64,000 nt of DNA from positions 1,488,001-1,552,000 of the forward strand of contig KN832876.1 in assembly GCA_000827325.1 (NCBI GenBank). The letters are read 5' to 3'. The position numbers and the translations under genes were made by a program. How positions within the stretch are numbered: the stretch's first letter is position 1; every line of letters begins with the position of its first letter. Shown here one piece after another: positions 48,135 to 57,546 of the stretch. The DNA is from Oidiodendron maius Zn (Eukaryota; Ascomycota; Leotiomycetes; Myxotrichaceae). Under the pieces are notes generated by a model that was not told the DNA's origin, made no database searches, and worked only from the letters and a program-made list of their open reading frames with translations.

Positions 48135-48957
48135 CTGTGCAAAAGGTAGTCAAGATTAGTATTAGAACTGTTGAGGAACCCTTCTACAGACAACTACATA
48201 CTGATTTTTCAAATTATAAGCGTATTATAAAGTTGAAGATCAATAATAGCCAATAGGTATAAACTGAGGGTTGTAATCGAAGGGAAGATGGCTAGAGAGT
48301 TGAAGAGGAGACAATGACCAAGGAGTTAAAGGTCAAGGAGACTGAAGATCGTAAAGGGTGAGGATGTCTTAGTGGCCATGATGTTGACTTGGGAGGAGTA
48401 GGTCAAGGGGTTGAAGAGGGTGGAGTTGAAGGGTGAGGAGTTAGAGGAGAGTTGAAGAGTGAATCGTGTACTCTCTGAGCTTCTCCTTGTCTCTTCTGTT
48501 TGAGTTGATAGTCATTCTGCGAAGCATCTCTCTCGACGCCCCCTTCAACACCTCCTTCAACACCTCCCTCAACACCTCCTTCAACACCTCCTTCAACACC
48601 TCCCCTAGCGCCATTAGCGCGTGCCACGCGTTTGTGTTTATGGCCCTTTATTTGCATGAAGTCCTGGGCAAGCCTGCACAACACTCTCCTACAATGCCGG
48701 CATAGAATCGTGCAGGCGTGTATTCCAATGTATTGATATGTATGCATAGAGGTATGGAAGGCATGGAAGCGTGTAGGGGTGTAGGCAACACGTAGATATG
48801 TATACACGGAGAAGTTATAGAAGGCAGGAAAGCTATTTCACATGAATATTATAGTATTGGCGTTCTAAAGCAAGGATTTTTGTATGACTTCTGCTTGATA
48901 CTAATGAAAGTTTCTACTTGAAATTTTCGCTCTAGCCCGCTAGCCCTACTCTATAAC
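48135..48957. other. Intergenic with 12-bp minisatellite
   Basis: Holds the unplaced 5' end of the SNF2-like gene. At 48538-48605 there are about five tandem CCTCCTTCAACA units (Gly-Val-Glu-Gly on the minus strand). Around 48280-48460 the plus strand is rich in irregular GTTGAAGAG/AAGGAG words. The 134-codon minus-strand frame here is probably not a gene. Confidence 0.5.
48538..48605 (+). repeat. 12-bp minisatellite (CCTCCTTCAACA)
   Basis: Five to six tandem units with one or two base changes; ends at CCTCCCCTAGCG. Confidence 0.85.
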
Positions 48958-49439
48958 TCATAGCTTAGGAAAGACATCCCACTTCTTGCCAATATAATAT
49001 GTTACTACCCGACTATCATCGTGCTCCCAAGGGCGAAGTCGATTCATATGGCAAAAGTCTCCGCCAAGAAGGTTAATGCTAGCAAAATGTGAATCGGTTG
49101 GCGCCATGTAAACTGGATGTGGGTGTCCAGCAATATAAGTATTCCAAGGGTCCTCTTTCTCGTCAAGCTTGAAGGCTTGTGCTACCTAGAGTTGTGTTAG
49201 TAGCTAGGTATTCATATAGATATAGACACTTGCCTGAGCTGAGATATACGTTAATGAGGCCCCGCTATCAACAACAAAGAAGACCCAACGGGCCTTATCC
49301 TCGATCCTAAGGACACATGGAAGTATCATACGGTACTTTCGGCCGTAGACAAAACCAGGAACGCTATCAAGCATCTTATTTGCTTCATCGTTCGTCGCCT
49401 CCTTAAGGTACTGTATGCCCAAGCGTTTAGTCTTCTTCT
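48958..49439 (-). CDS. Retropepsin-like protein, 5' end unresolved
   Basis: Exons 49439(or beyond)-49234 and 49185-48958 encode about 144 residues. It has the two hallmarks of clan AA retropepsins at the right distance: FFVVDSGASLTYIS (Asp-Ser-Gly active-site turn) and ASINLLGGDF (the C-terminal hydrophobic-Leu-Gly-x-Asp element). The single intron, 49233-49186, 48 bases, reads CAG|GCAAGT ... CTACTAAC ... CTCTAG|G, a standard GC-AG type; it keeps frame and joins SAQ to VAQAF. No other domain of a mobile element adjoins it, so it may be a stand-alone gene; element origin cannot be excluded. The upstream end meets LTR-related DNA at about 49560. Confidence 0.55.
49186..49233 (-). other. GC-AG intron in the retropepsin-like gene
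   Basis: Donor CAG|GCAAGT matches the strong consensus of GC introns; CTACTAAC branch site and CTAG acceptor follow. The only nearby GT would be out of phase. Confidence 0.7.
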
Positions 49440-49728
49440 GATTTTCCGGGTGAAATATACTTCGTTACTTCGAGCTTCCAGCAACCCACTAGCGAGGCTC
49501 CTTCAACCCACCAACGTCCTGCTGTATACCTACTAGCTAGTCGTCCGACTCACTCTGTACGAAAGGATCCTGACAAGTTCGATCTGAGGACCTTAAAATC
49601 GATAGTATAACAAATCCTGGTGCTGGTATACTAGTGGACTGCTGCAAATCTGATATTGCTACCAATTTGTGAGAAATATATAATCTTGATAAGTTGTTGT
49701 ATTTAGCTAGGTTTTTGGTGGGATATCA

Positions 49729-51567
49729 ACGTAGTCCACCAGTAAGCCGGTCAGGTTCCCGAAAACCACACTCAATTCTCCACTCTTGACTAATATTACT
49801 CCACAACCAACACTCCAAATGTCTCAAACCGAGGGTCGAATTGCGCTTGTGCTTCAGGCCTATCAGAAGGGCCAATTCTTAAGTTTACGGGCTGCCGCAC
49901 GTGCATACGATACACCACATACAACCTTGGCTGAGCGATATTATAGGATTACCTCTCGGCCTAATTCTAGATCTCCTAACCTTAAACTCACTCAAACCGA
50001 AGAAACTGCATTAATTGACTGGATATTATCCCTTGATACGCATGGTATACCCCCTACACAAGTCCTAGTGCAACAAATGGCTGAATTACTCCATAGAGAA
50101 CGCGTCCAGAACATATCGATTGAGCAGACTACATTAGGCAAAAACTGGGTCTACCGCTTCATTACTCGACACCCTGAAATCAAATCCCGATACAGTCGAA
50201 AGTATAATTATAAGCGTGCAAAATACAAGGATCCTGAGGTTATTCGAGCCTGGTATCAGCTGGTACAGAATATAGTGGCAAAATATAGGATTCTAAACAA
50301 GGACATCTATAATTTTGATAAGACGGGATTCCAAATAGGCGTGATTTCTATAGCAAAAGTGGTTACGTCTGCTAAGAGGGATTGTACGGTATCACTTCAG
50401 CCTGGAAATCGTGAATAGGTTACAGCGATTGAGTCAATTAACTCGACTGGCTGGGTCTTGCCTCCCATGATTATCCTTAAAGGCGTTCTGCACCAGCTAA
50501 GCTGGTATGAGTCTGTGCCTTGGTGTATTGGAGTTAGTGATAATGGCTGGACAACTGATGAATTAGGCCTAACCTGGCTCAAGAAGGTCTTTAATCCGAA
50601 TACTCAAGGTCGTACAGTTGGAAAATATCGGCTTCTAATTCTTGACGGACATGGAAGTCATGTTACAGCCGAATTTAACCAATATTGCACTCAAAACTCA
50701 ATCATTGTGCTCTGTATGCCTGCCTACTCCTTGTATATTTTACAGCCTCTAGACGTAAGCTGTTTTGCGGTCCTGAAACGACTCTACAGACAGGCTGTTG
50801 AAGCATAAATGCAGGTCGGAATTAACCATATTGACAAGGACGACTTTCTAACCCTATATCAAGAGATTCGCCTGGCTGTATATCAATCAGCTACAATTCA
50901 GAGTGGTTTTAGAGCTACTGGGATAGTTCCCTTTGACCCAGATCAAGTCTTGTTAGAATTGCATGTCCAAATGCAGACACCATTACCTCCTCGAGTATCG
51001 ACTCAAGTCCCATGTCCCTGGAACCCTGAAACACCATATAATGTTGCTGAACTAGAGCTTCAAACTAAGGTTATTCAGGGACTAATTCGCTATAATGTAC
51101 AGAGTCCTCCTATTCCAACTATTCAGGCAGTAAACCAGCTAATTAAGGGCTGCCAAATGGCTATGCATAATGCGACAATCCTTGCAGCCGAGAATAGGCA
51201 ATTACAGGCTGCAAATGCAAAGGTACAGAAGAAGAGGGCAAAGAAGACAGTATTTGTCAGTAAAGGAGGGACTTTGACTGCTCAAGAGGTCCTAGGGGGT
51301 CTGAATCATTCTATAATTCATGAAGAAGCTGGAATTCAGGTGGTTAAACCACCTATACCGTCTGTATTAATACGTGCACCACGGACGTGTAGTGTATGTA
51401 GATCATTAGAACACACTGCTTGTACATGCCCAGAGCGTCAATAAATTAACTGGTTCAATTAGTTAGTTAGTATTTTAAGTGGTTGAATTTTAATTAATTA
51501 ATATATATGGTGATGGTGGGGAACCTGACCGGCTTACTGGTGTGACCGCCTTACTGGTGGACTACGT
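49729..51567 (+). mobile_element. Flipper/Fot1-like (pogo) DNA transposon, 1,839 bp
   Basis: Ends begin ACGTAGTCCACCAGTAAG on both sides, inverted. The right terminal repeat is 48 bases; the left has 31 because one of two 17-base internal repeats (CCAGTAAGGCGGTCACA / CCAGTAAGCCGGTCAGG) is missing. Target TA is duplicated: TA at 51568-51569, CA (changed) at 49727-49728. Size, 48-base end and TA target agree with what is known of Botrytis Flipper (about 1.84 kb). It is inserted into an LTR copy, 132 bases before the BUD22 start codon. The transposase is broken, so movement would need help from another copy. Confidence 0.9.
49819..51444 (+). pseudogene. pogo/Fot1-type transposase with two in-frame stops
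   Basis: One frame, 542 codons including the stop, starting MSQTEGRIALVLQAY. N-terminal helix-turn-helix and CENP-B-like DNA-binding part (LRAAARAYDTPHTTLAERY; WVYRFITRHPEI), then the DDE region: first Asp in IYNFDKTGFQIG, second in LLILDGHGSH, third in LQPLDVSCF. C-terminal cysteine cluster CSVCRSLEHTACTC. Two TAG/TAA codons at 50416 and 50806 replace Gln codons (C-to-T), and the usual DETGF reads DKTGF (G-to-A), all RIP-type. The three catalytic Asp are still present. Confidence 0.85.
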
Positions 51568-51699
51568 TATCCCACCCGGGCTGACTAATATAGGCTAAGT
51601 ACAAAGCGAGTAACTTAATCGATCCTGCAACAAGGCTGAATACTTATTTTCTCCTGCCCCACCAATAGCTCCCAAGCAAAGAATTGGTACCTTCACAAC

Positions 51700-53112
51700 A
51701 TGCCGAAACGCAAACGCGGACCTTACGAAGAGGGCAGAGATCATGCCCTCGCCAGACGGAGGCGTGATGTCGAAGAGAGAATAACCCAGGGCAAGAAAGT
51801 GCTGCAAAAAGCATTGAAAGCAGCCAAGTCCTTCGAGAGGCAGAGATTAGGAAAACGACTTACAAATGCACGTAGTCAAGGAAATGATGGCGACATACAA
51901 AGGATTAGCAAGGAGATTGAGATTCTTAAAGGGTTGGACTTGGGCAAAGTCAGGGATGCACACCTAAGGAAATCAATTTTGAAGGTTAAGGTATTTGCAG
52001 AGAGTGAGCTTTTACCCGACGAAATCAAAGCGGAGGTTGAGAAACCCGACATAGGCGAGGAAGACTTGAAGGCCTGGAACAATGTCTTGAGTGGGATATA
52101 TAACATGAAGCCTCTCAAGGAAGCAATGAGTCAATTTATAGGAGGACTGTACGGTGCATTTGGTGTGCCTGCGCCAAGCGTAAAACAAACGAGTGAAGCA
52201 AAGCGACTTGAGAAAGGACTGTCAAAGGATGTTTTCCAACCGACTGAAGGTTTTGAAGACGTTAGCGGCGATTTACATGATTCAGACGACGCCAAGGATG
52301 ATCAACAAGCAGGAGGAGCATGGGAGGGGTTTGATTCAAAAGACGACGAAAAACCTGACATACACGCCGAAGATGATGGAATGGACAATGAGAGTGAGGA
52401 TATAGATGAAGAGGAATTGTCTCGATATGAAGCTCTCCTCGGAGGCTCTTCGGACGAAGAAAGCTTCGACAACGAGCAATACAAGTCGAACCGAGCTCCT
52501 GGCAACCAAGGACGCCTCCCCCTCTCCCTATCACCCACGCCCCCCTCAGAATCCGAGTTCGAGTCGATCTCCTCACTTCCTTCGAAAGTAAGCAAAGTGT
52601 CAAGACCTAAATCGACAGCTGCGAAGGTTGGCGGGTCGACCTTCCTCCCCACATTAATGGGCGGCTACTATGAAGGCTCCGACTCTTCTGCTTCAGATAT
52701 AGATGAGGAGGTCGTGAACAATAACCCAGTGAAGAAAAACCGGCCTGGGCAGATGGCGAGACAGGCTATATGGGAGAAGAAATATGGGCAGAGTGCGAAT
52801 CATATAAAGAAAGGACTAGGCCCAGTTGCTGAAAGGAAGGCGAAGGACGATGGGTGGGACACGAAGAGGGGTGCTAAGGATGGAGGTGCGAGAGGATTTG
52901 GAAGTAGGCGAGGAGGAAGAGATCAGGAAAGAGGGAGGGGAGGTGGAAGTCAAGCCACGGGGGAAAACTCGACTGTTGTCGGAGAGAGGAAGAGGGGGAT
53001 GGGGAAGAAGGACGATGTTGGCGTGTTGCATCCCAGTTGGCAGGCTGCAAAGAAGGCTAAGGAGATGAAGAAGACGGCCCCCTTCCAAGGGAAGAAAGTA
53101 GTCTTTGACTAA
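51700..53112 (+). CDS. BUD22: Ribosome biogenesis protein BUD22
   Basis: Nucleolar factor for early 40S (18S rRNA) processing. A single exon of 470 residues starting MPKRKRGPYEEGRDHALARR. The N-terminal third is a basic coiled coil (RDVEERITQGKKVLQKALKA, LRKSILKVKVFAESELLPDE). The middle is acidic (DDEKPDIHAEDDGMDNESED). The family C-terminus is clear: KKNRPGQMARQAIWEKKYG, then a Gly/Arg/Lys-rich stretch and the closing GVLHPSWQAAKKAKE and FQGKKVVFD. The LTR end lies 96 bases and the Flipper-like element 132 bases before the ATG, so its promoter is crowded by repeats. Convergent with SCP160. Confidence 0.9.
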   Translation: MPKRKRGPYEEGRDHALARRRRDVEERITQGKKVLQKALKAAKSFERQRLGKRLTNARSQGNDGDIQRISKEIEILKGLDLGKVRDAHLRKSILKVKVFAESELLPDEIKAEVEKPDIGEEDLKAWNNVLSGIYNMKPLKEAMSQFIGGLYGAFGVPAPSVKQTSEAKRLEKGLSKDVFQPTEGFEDVSGDLHDSDDAKDDQQAGGAWEGFDSKDDEKPDIHAEDDGMDNESEDIDEEELSRYEALLGGSSDEESFDNEQYKSNRAPGNQGRLPLSLSPTPPSESEFESISSLPSKVSKVSRPKSTAAKVGGSTFLPTLMGGYYEGSDSSASDIDEEVVNNNPVKKNRPGQMARQAIWEKKYGQSANHIKKGLGPVAERKAKDDGWDTKRGAKDGGARGFGSRRGGRDQERGRGGGSQATGENSTVVGERKRGMGKKDDVGVLHPSWQAAKKAKEMKKTAPFQGKKVVFD

Positions 53113-53422
53113 TTTAGGATGTTTTATATACCAGGAATATGCTCTACTTCAAAATTATCAAACGGTATACAATCTCGGGACGCTAGAGACCTGTCGTGGT
53201 TTCTCCTCGCATATTTTCACAGTATGAATACCTTGATGAGTCTCGATGGAATATATAAACTTTGTATGTAGAGAACCACTACTTACAATCGCTGCAGAAA
53301 ACCCACCGCATGAATGAATGTGACATAAGGAAAGCCTTGCTCCACTCGCTTTTTTGGCACGACCTTCCGAAATGCATGAAGTGATAGGTAGATGTCATAT
53401 GTTCCTATCTTCAATTAGGTCT
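53113..53422. other. Convergent 3' spacer BUD22/SCP160
   Basis: 310 bases between the two stop codons; no other feature. Confidence 0.4.
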
Positions 53423-56400
53423 TTAAGCCCTATTACCATTCGGGCCATTACCACCCTCCTTCACCGCGATTAGGACTAATTCCTTTGCCTTTTCAACGCC
53501 CTCGGCGCTGCCCAAGATCTCGATCGCCTCGTCTTTAGCCTGGTCGCGCGGGACGGTGATCTTGCACCCTGTGGCCTTTCGAATGCTGTTGACCTTGCTG
53601 CCACCTTGGCCAATGACATATCTGTATGTCTGAGGGTCGGGGAGCACCAGATAACCTGCATGGCTGTTCTTTGCAGCTTGCTCGATAGCTGCAAGGAGAG
53701 TGGCTTTGGCCTTGGCAACGTTCTCAGGGGGGCCGCGCAAGATCCATGGTATCTCACCGTCTCCGGCAGAATCCGCTGTGTTGACCACGGTCCATGAGAA
53801 CAAGCCGTCCGTTACATCCGCATCATCTGTAATCAAGGGTAAGGCACCGTTTGCTCGTGTGTTTGTTGGTGCAGCAGGCTTAGGCGGAACCTTTTGACCA
53901 GCGTGATCAACAGTAACCTGATGGTCATTTCGTATCCTACGGAAAAATTGGCCATTCTCTGCAATCGTGTGGTGAATCTTCCTCGGCACCTGGACAGTCT
54001 CACCTTCTTGCTCCTTTACAAGACTATGGATATGAGCTTTGGCCTTCTCAACATTGGCAGGCAGACCAGCGATCTTGACTCCACTTTGGCCGCTCCCTTG
54101 CCTCGGAATATCGATCGAGACTGTGAACTTCGATTCAAGGTCCTTCTTCGTTTCGCCTCCACGTCCAATCAAGGAGCGGTGCTTATCCGTTGGTATCTCG
54201 ATTACTTCTGTAGTCTGACTGTCTCTCTCCATAATGATTTGCTGTATCGTTGCAACGATGTTGTCGACAATGTCCTGCTTGCCTTCAATCTTAATCAAAT
54301 TTCCATCTGACTCAGCTTTGGGAAACTGAATAGTTCGCGCAAGTTCTCGGCGATCATCAGAACCACCAGCCTTGACGACAATATCTCGAAGAGTTGCCCC
54401 TGATTGAAGTTAGCGAAGTTGGCAGATATTGGGTTCATGGCCCTACCTCCAGTACCAATCAAGGCTCGGTGGTGCTTCTTATCCACCTCTAGAGTCTTTT
54501 GGACAGTTTGATCAAAGATCGCCCTTTTCTCTTCGAGGATCTTCTTCGCTTGGGCCACTTGAGATTTCGTGCCTTTAATCTGAATTTCCACCTTTTCAGA
54601 CGGGTCCTTCACATCTCTAGCATTAGGCACATCAATCTTGGCTCCGGTCGTCTGTCGGAGCTCATCCATGCCGCTTCCCCGTTGGCCTATGAGAGATGGA
54701 ATCTGACTAGGCTGGACAGAGACTGTGGCGGTGAACGAGTTATCTTTGAGATATTGAAGCAACGAAAGAATCTCATCTCTCGCTCCATCAGCTCCCTTCT
54801 TCGGTCCTTTGACGATAACTTCATCTGGTTCTTGCTCGCGTCGACCACCTTTCCGGCCAGCCTCACTAGTGATGTCGACGTTTGACTGGTCATCTTTGCT
54901 GGATCGGGCAGCTCGTGGGAAGTGAATTTGAACTTTGTACCTTGTCTGAAGCTTGTTGATCTGGTTGCCTTGGGCACCAATAAGCTCCCGATGATACTTG
55001 GGCTCAATTTTCAGTGTGTAGGTTGCCTCGTCTGCCCACTGCCTTCCTAGCGCAGAGATATGCGCTCTGGCGGCTTCTGCCTTTGCCTTCGGACCCTTCA
55101 GTTCGACCTTACCGTCATCAACCTTAATCTCTACGTCGAATTTTTCACGCAAGTTGTGAATGTTGCTGCCTCCTTTGCCGATGAGTTGATTGGCATGATT
55201 TTGTGGGAAGTCGAAAGACAGAGTGAAGCCGCGCTCCTTCTCTTCTTCTATGGCCTGGTCCACAAATGCCCTAACCTTGGCAGCTAGTGACTCGACAGCT
55301 GGTGCAGGCCCACGAAGAGTAACAATGGTGTCGGCAGCCGAAACTCGAACGGGAATTTGATCTTCGGAGCGAGCTTGTTGTTCATTTTTGATATACTTGC
55401 GAAGTTTGTCGTGATAGCTGCAATTGTCAGTTAAACTTCAAGTTAAGATACAGAAGGCTTACATTTTCGGCACGTCAATTGATGTACTAATGATTTGCGC
55501 CTGCCCACTGATGATATCCAAGATATGCTTCTGGGCATCGCGCAATCCTTGTTGGAAAGCCCGGATTTCCTGTGGGCTTGGATGGCTACGTGGCACCTGG
55601 TACTCTGGATTTAGTCCAGCCTCTCCTTCAAAAACAAGAAGAACTGGAGTGTCAGGCTCTGAAGGTTGGGGAACTACCACGTGCACGCCGTAGTCCTTCT
55701 TAATCCGAGGTGTAATGTCATTTTGCAGATACATGTGGAAGAAGGGATCGACGGGAATGGTCGCGAGGCGTGATGGAGGATGAGCAGTAACAATGTTGGT
55801 GATCTCCGCCTGAGCATTGATGGCATTGTTGTAGTCTCGAGAATATAGTTCCCAGGGTGCAGCACCCCCATCTTGATAGAGCGAGGTGACAATATGAGCT
55901 TGGTGAGCTCTCTCGAGTTCTTCAATAACCTTGCGCTGACGTAAGTACTGTGTGAGATTTCGTGCATGCGCAGCTGAAGCTCCAGGGGCATTTCGATGCT
56001 GTCGAGAGATATCAATGCTTGACGACTGCATGCTAGCAGCAAGGTTGATAGCCATGTTTCTCGCAGCCTGAGTCTGATTAGGAGGCCCAATAATAGTCAC
56101 CATGTCATCATCTTCGTTGTGAGGGAGGATGACGGCACAGCCTGTGTCAGAAAAGAACTTCTGCGGTTGCACACCTCGCTTGCCAATGATGAATTGATGT
56201 CGGCCGTTGTTGATGGGAAATTGATCCACTGTTAATTGCCGTTGGAGCTCCTCAGCAAGACGCTCAATCTCGGCCTTAACAGATTGGACAGCGGGACGAT
56301 CTCCAGCAATTGTGATATGGTTGTCATCAGTAGCTGGGAGGAATACTGGCAACTTTCCAGCAAGAGGTTTTTGTGGTGGCGGCTGTGTTCTCCACTTATG

Positions 56401-57546
56401 ATATGGGGGTACACGGATCTGGACACCTCGTGTTTCTTCAAGCTCGTTGATCTTTTCGTTCTGCGCGCCGGAGAGGAAGGGGTAAAGCTCTGCCGGGATG
56501 TTGCGAAGCCGTGTGGTGACTGTTGGAGCTCTTTCGCTCGCGATCTTCAGCACGTCCCTCTGTGCCGATCCAACACTCAACGCGTTGCCCTCGATTATAA
56601 TATCGATCATAGCATCATCATCTTCTTCTACCGGCCGTACCGCATCCTCTACTTTGGGTACCTGGATTCGTGCACCAGTTCGTTCTTGCAATTCTTTGAT
56701 TTTCGAGCCCTGCTTGCCAATAATGTGTGCTCTTGCAGATTGAGGAATAGATACTTTGGTAGAGATCTGCCGGCATATTAGCATTGTTCAGCGGAAAGGG
56801 TATCACACATCATATACCTTTGCGCCAACCTGTGCAACGAGATCTCGTAATGCCTGGACCGCTGCTTCAGATGGGCCCGTCGCATAGAAAGTAGTCCCGT
56901 TCTCACCGGCTTGAAGCGTGACGTTCACCTTTTTTGATTTCCGGTTGATATCCTTTAGGATATCTGGTAATGGCTTCTTTAGCTGCGGTCTAGGGAGCAT
57001 TTGGCTCTTCTCCAGAAAAATCCTTTCCTGAACTTGCCCCGGAATTTCCATCTTCCTTGGCGCTCCTCGCGAAGCAGCTTGGTTAATGGCAGAAGTCGGG
57101 GTGCTGATACCAGACTTAGGCGTCGAGGTGCCATTTGTTGAGAAGCCGTTGGCCCCGTTCGTGGATGATGCAGAGGTCTTTGCACCCCAAGTTGGGGTAG
57201 TGGTCGCCGGTTGTCTGGTCTTTGAGGTAGCACCGAGGCCAGGGAAAAGTTCCTCCGATTGTGTGTCTAACAGTGGCTTGGTAGGCAACTCTTCCTTCCG
57301 TTTCCCGGCAGCCTTTGTCGATATCGGTGGCACCCACCCAGGAGCTGGCAAGTCATCTGGAGATTCAAGAACACTAGAGGACAGCGGAGGCACCGGGTGT
57401 GTTGAATCTGCCTCGTCAGGAATGTCCTCTACCGTCACGTTGTGTGCGGCATGCTTCTGCATGAGTCTCTGCGCAGCTGATAGCTCGATGCCGTTGCCAT
57501 GCGCCTCAGTGTGGCCGTTCTGTGTGTTGGAACCAAGGGAAGCCAT
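53423..57546 (-). CDS. SCP160: Multi-KH RNA-binding protein SCP160 (vigilin)
   Basis: Binds mRNA on polysomes at the endoplasmic reticulum; linked to translation and chromosome copy-number control in yeast. Exons 57546-56818, 56766-55463, 55417-54447 and 54399-53423 (introns 51, 45 and 47 bases) give 1,326 residues. The N-terminal 190 residues are disordered (Ser/Thr/Pro-rich). KH domains then run to the end; intact GxxG loops include GKQGSKIKEL, GKRGVQPQKF, GKGGSNIHNL, GAQGNQINKL, GQRGSGMDEL, GTGGATLRDI, GRGGETKKDL and GQGGSKVNSI, with degenerate loops between (for example AENGQFFRRI). This mix of intact and degenerate KH domains is the vigilin pattern. The length fits filamentous fungi. Confidence 0.94.

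Larger units (their letters stand above)
49560..51603 (-). mobile_element. LTR plus leader fragment of the Ty3/gypsy family, split by the Flipper-like element
   Basis: 49668-49726 and 51568-51603 add up to exactly the 95-base LTR seen twice near 26.3 kb. Beyond it, 49667 down to about 49560 matches the leader after the LTR at 26436-26560, read in opposite orientation. A fragment only; it is less decayed than the 26-33 kb fossil. Confidence 0.7.

Noticed and set aside
48403-48807. Minus-strand frame with Gly-Val-Glu-Gly repeats
   Set aside because: The repeat part is a 12-bp minisatellite and the rest has no family motif; it overlaps the probable 5' region of the SNF2-like gene.
26185-51603. 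Starship-type giant element
   Set aside because: No tyrosine recombinase (DUF3435) captain was seen and the island edges are LTRs rather than Starship-like ends.
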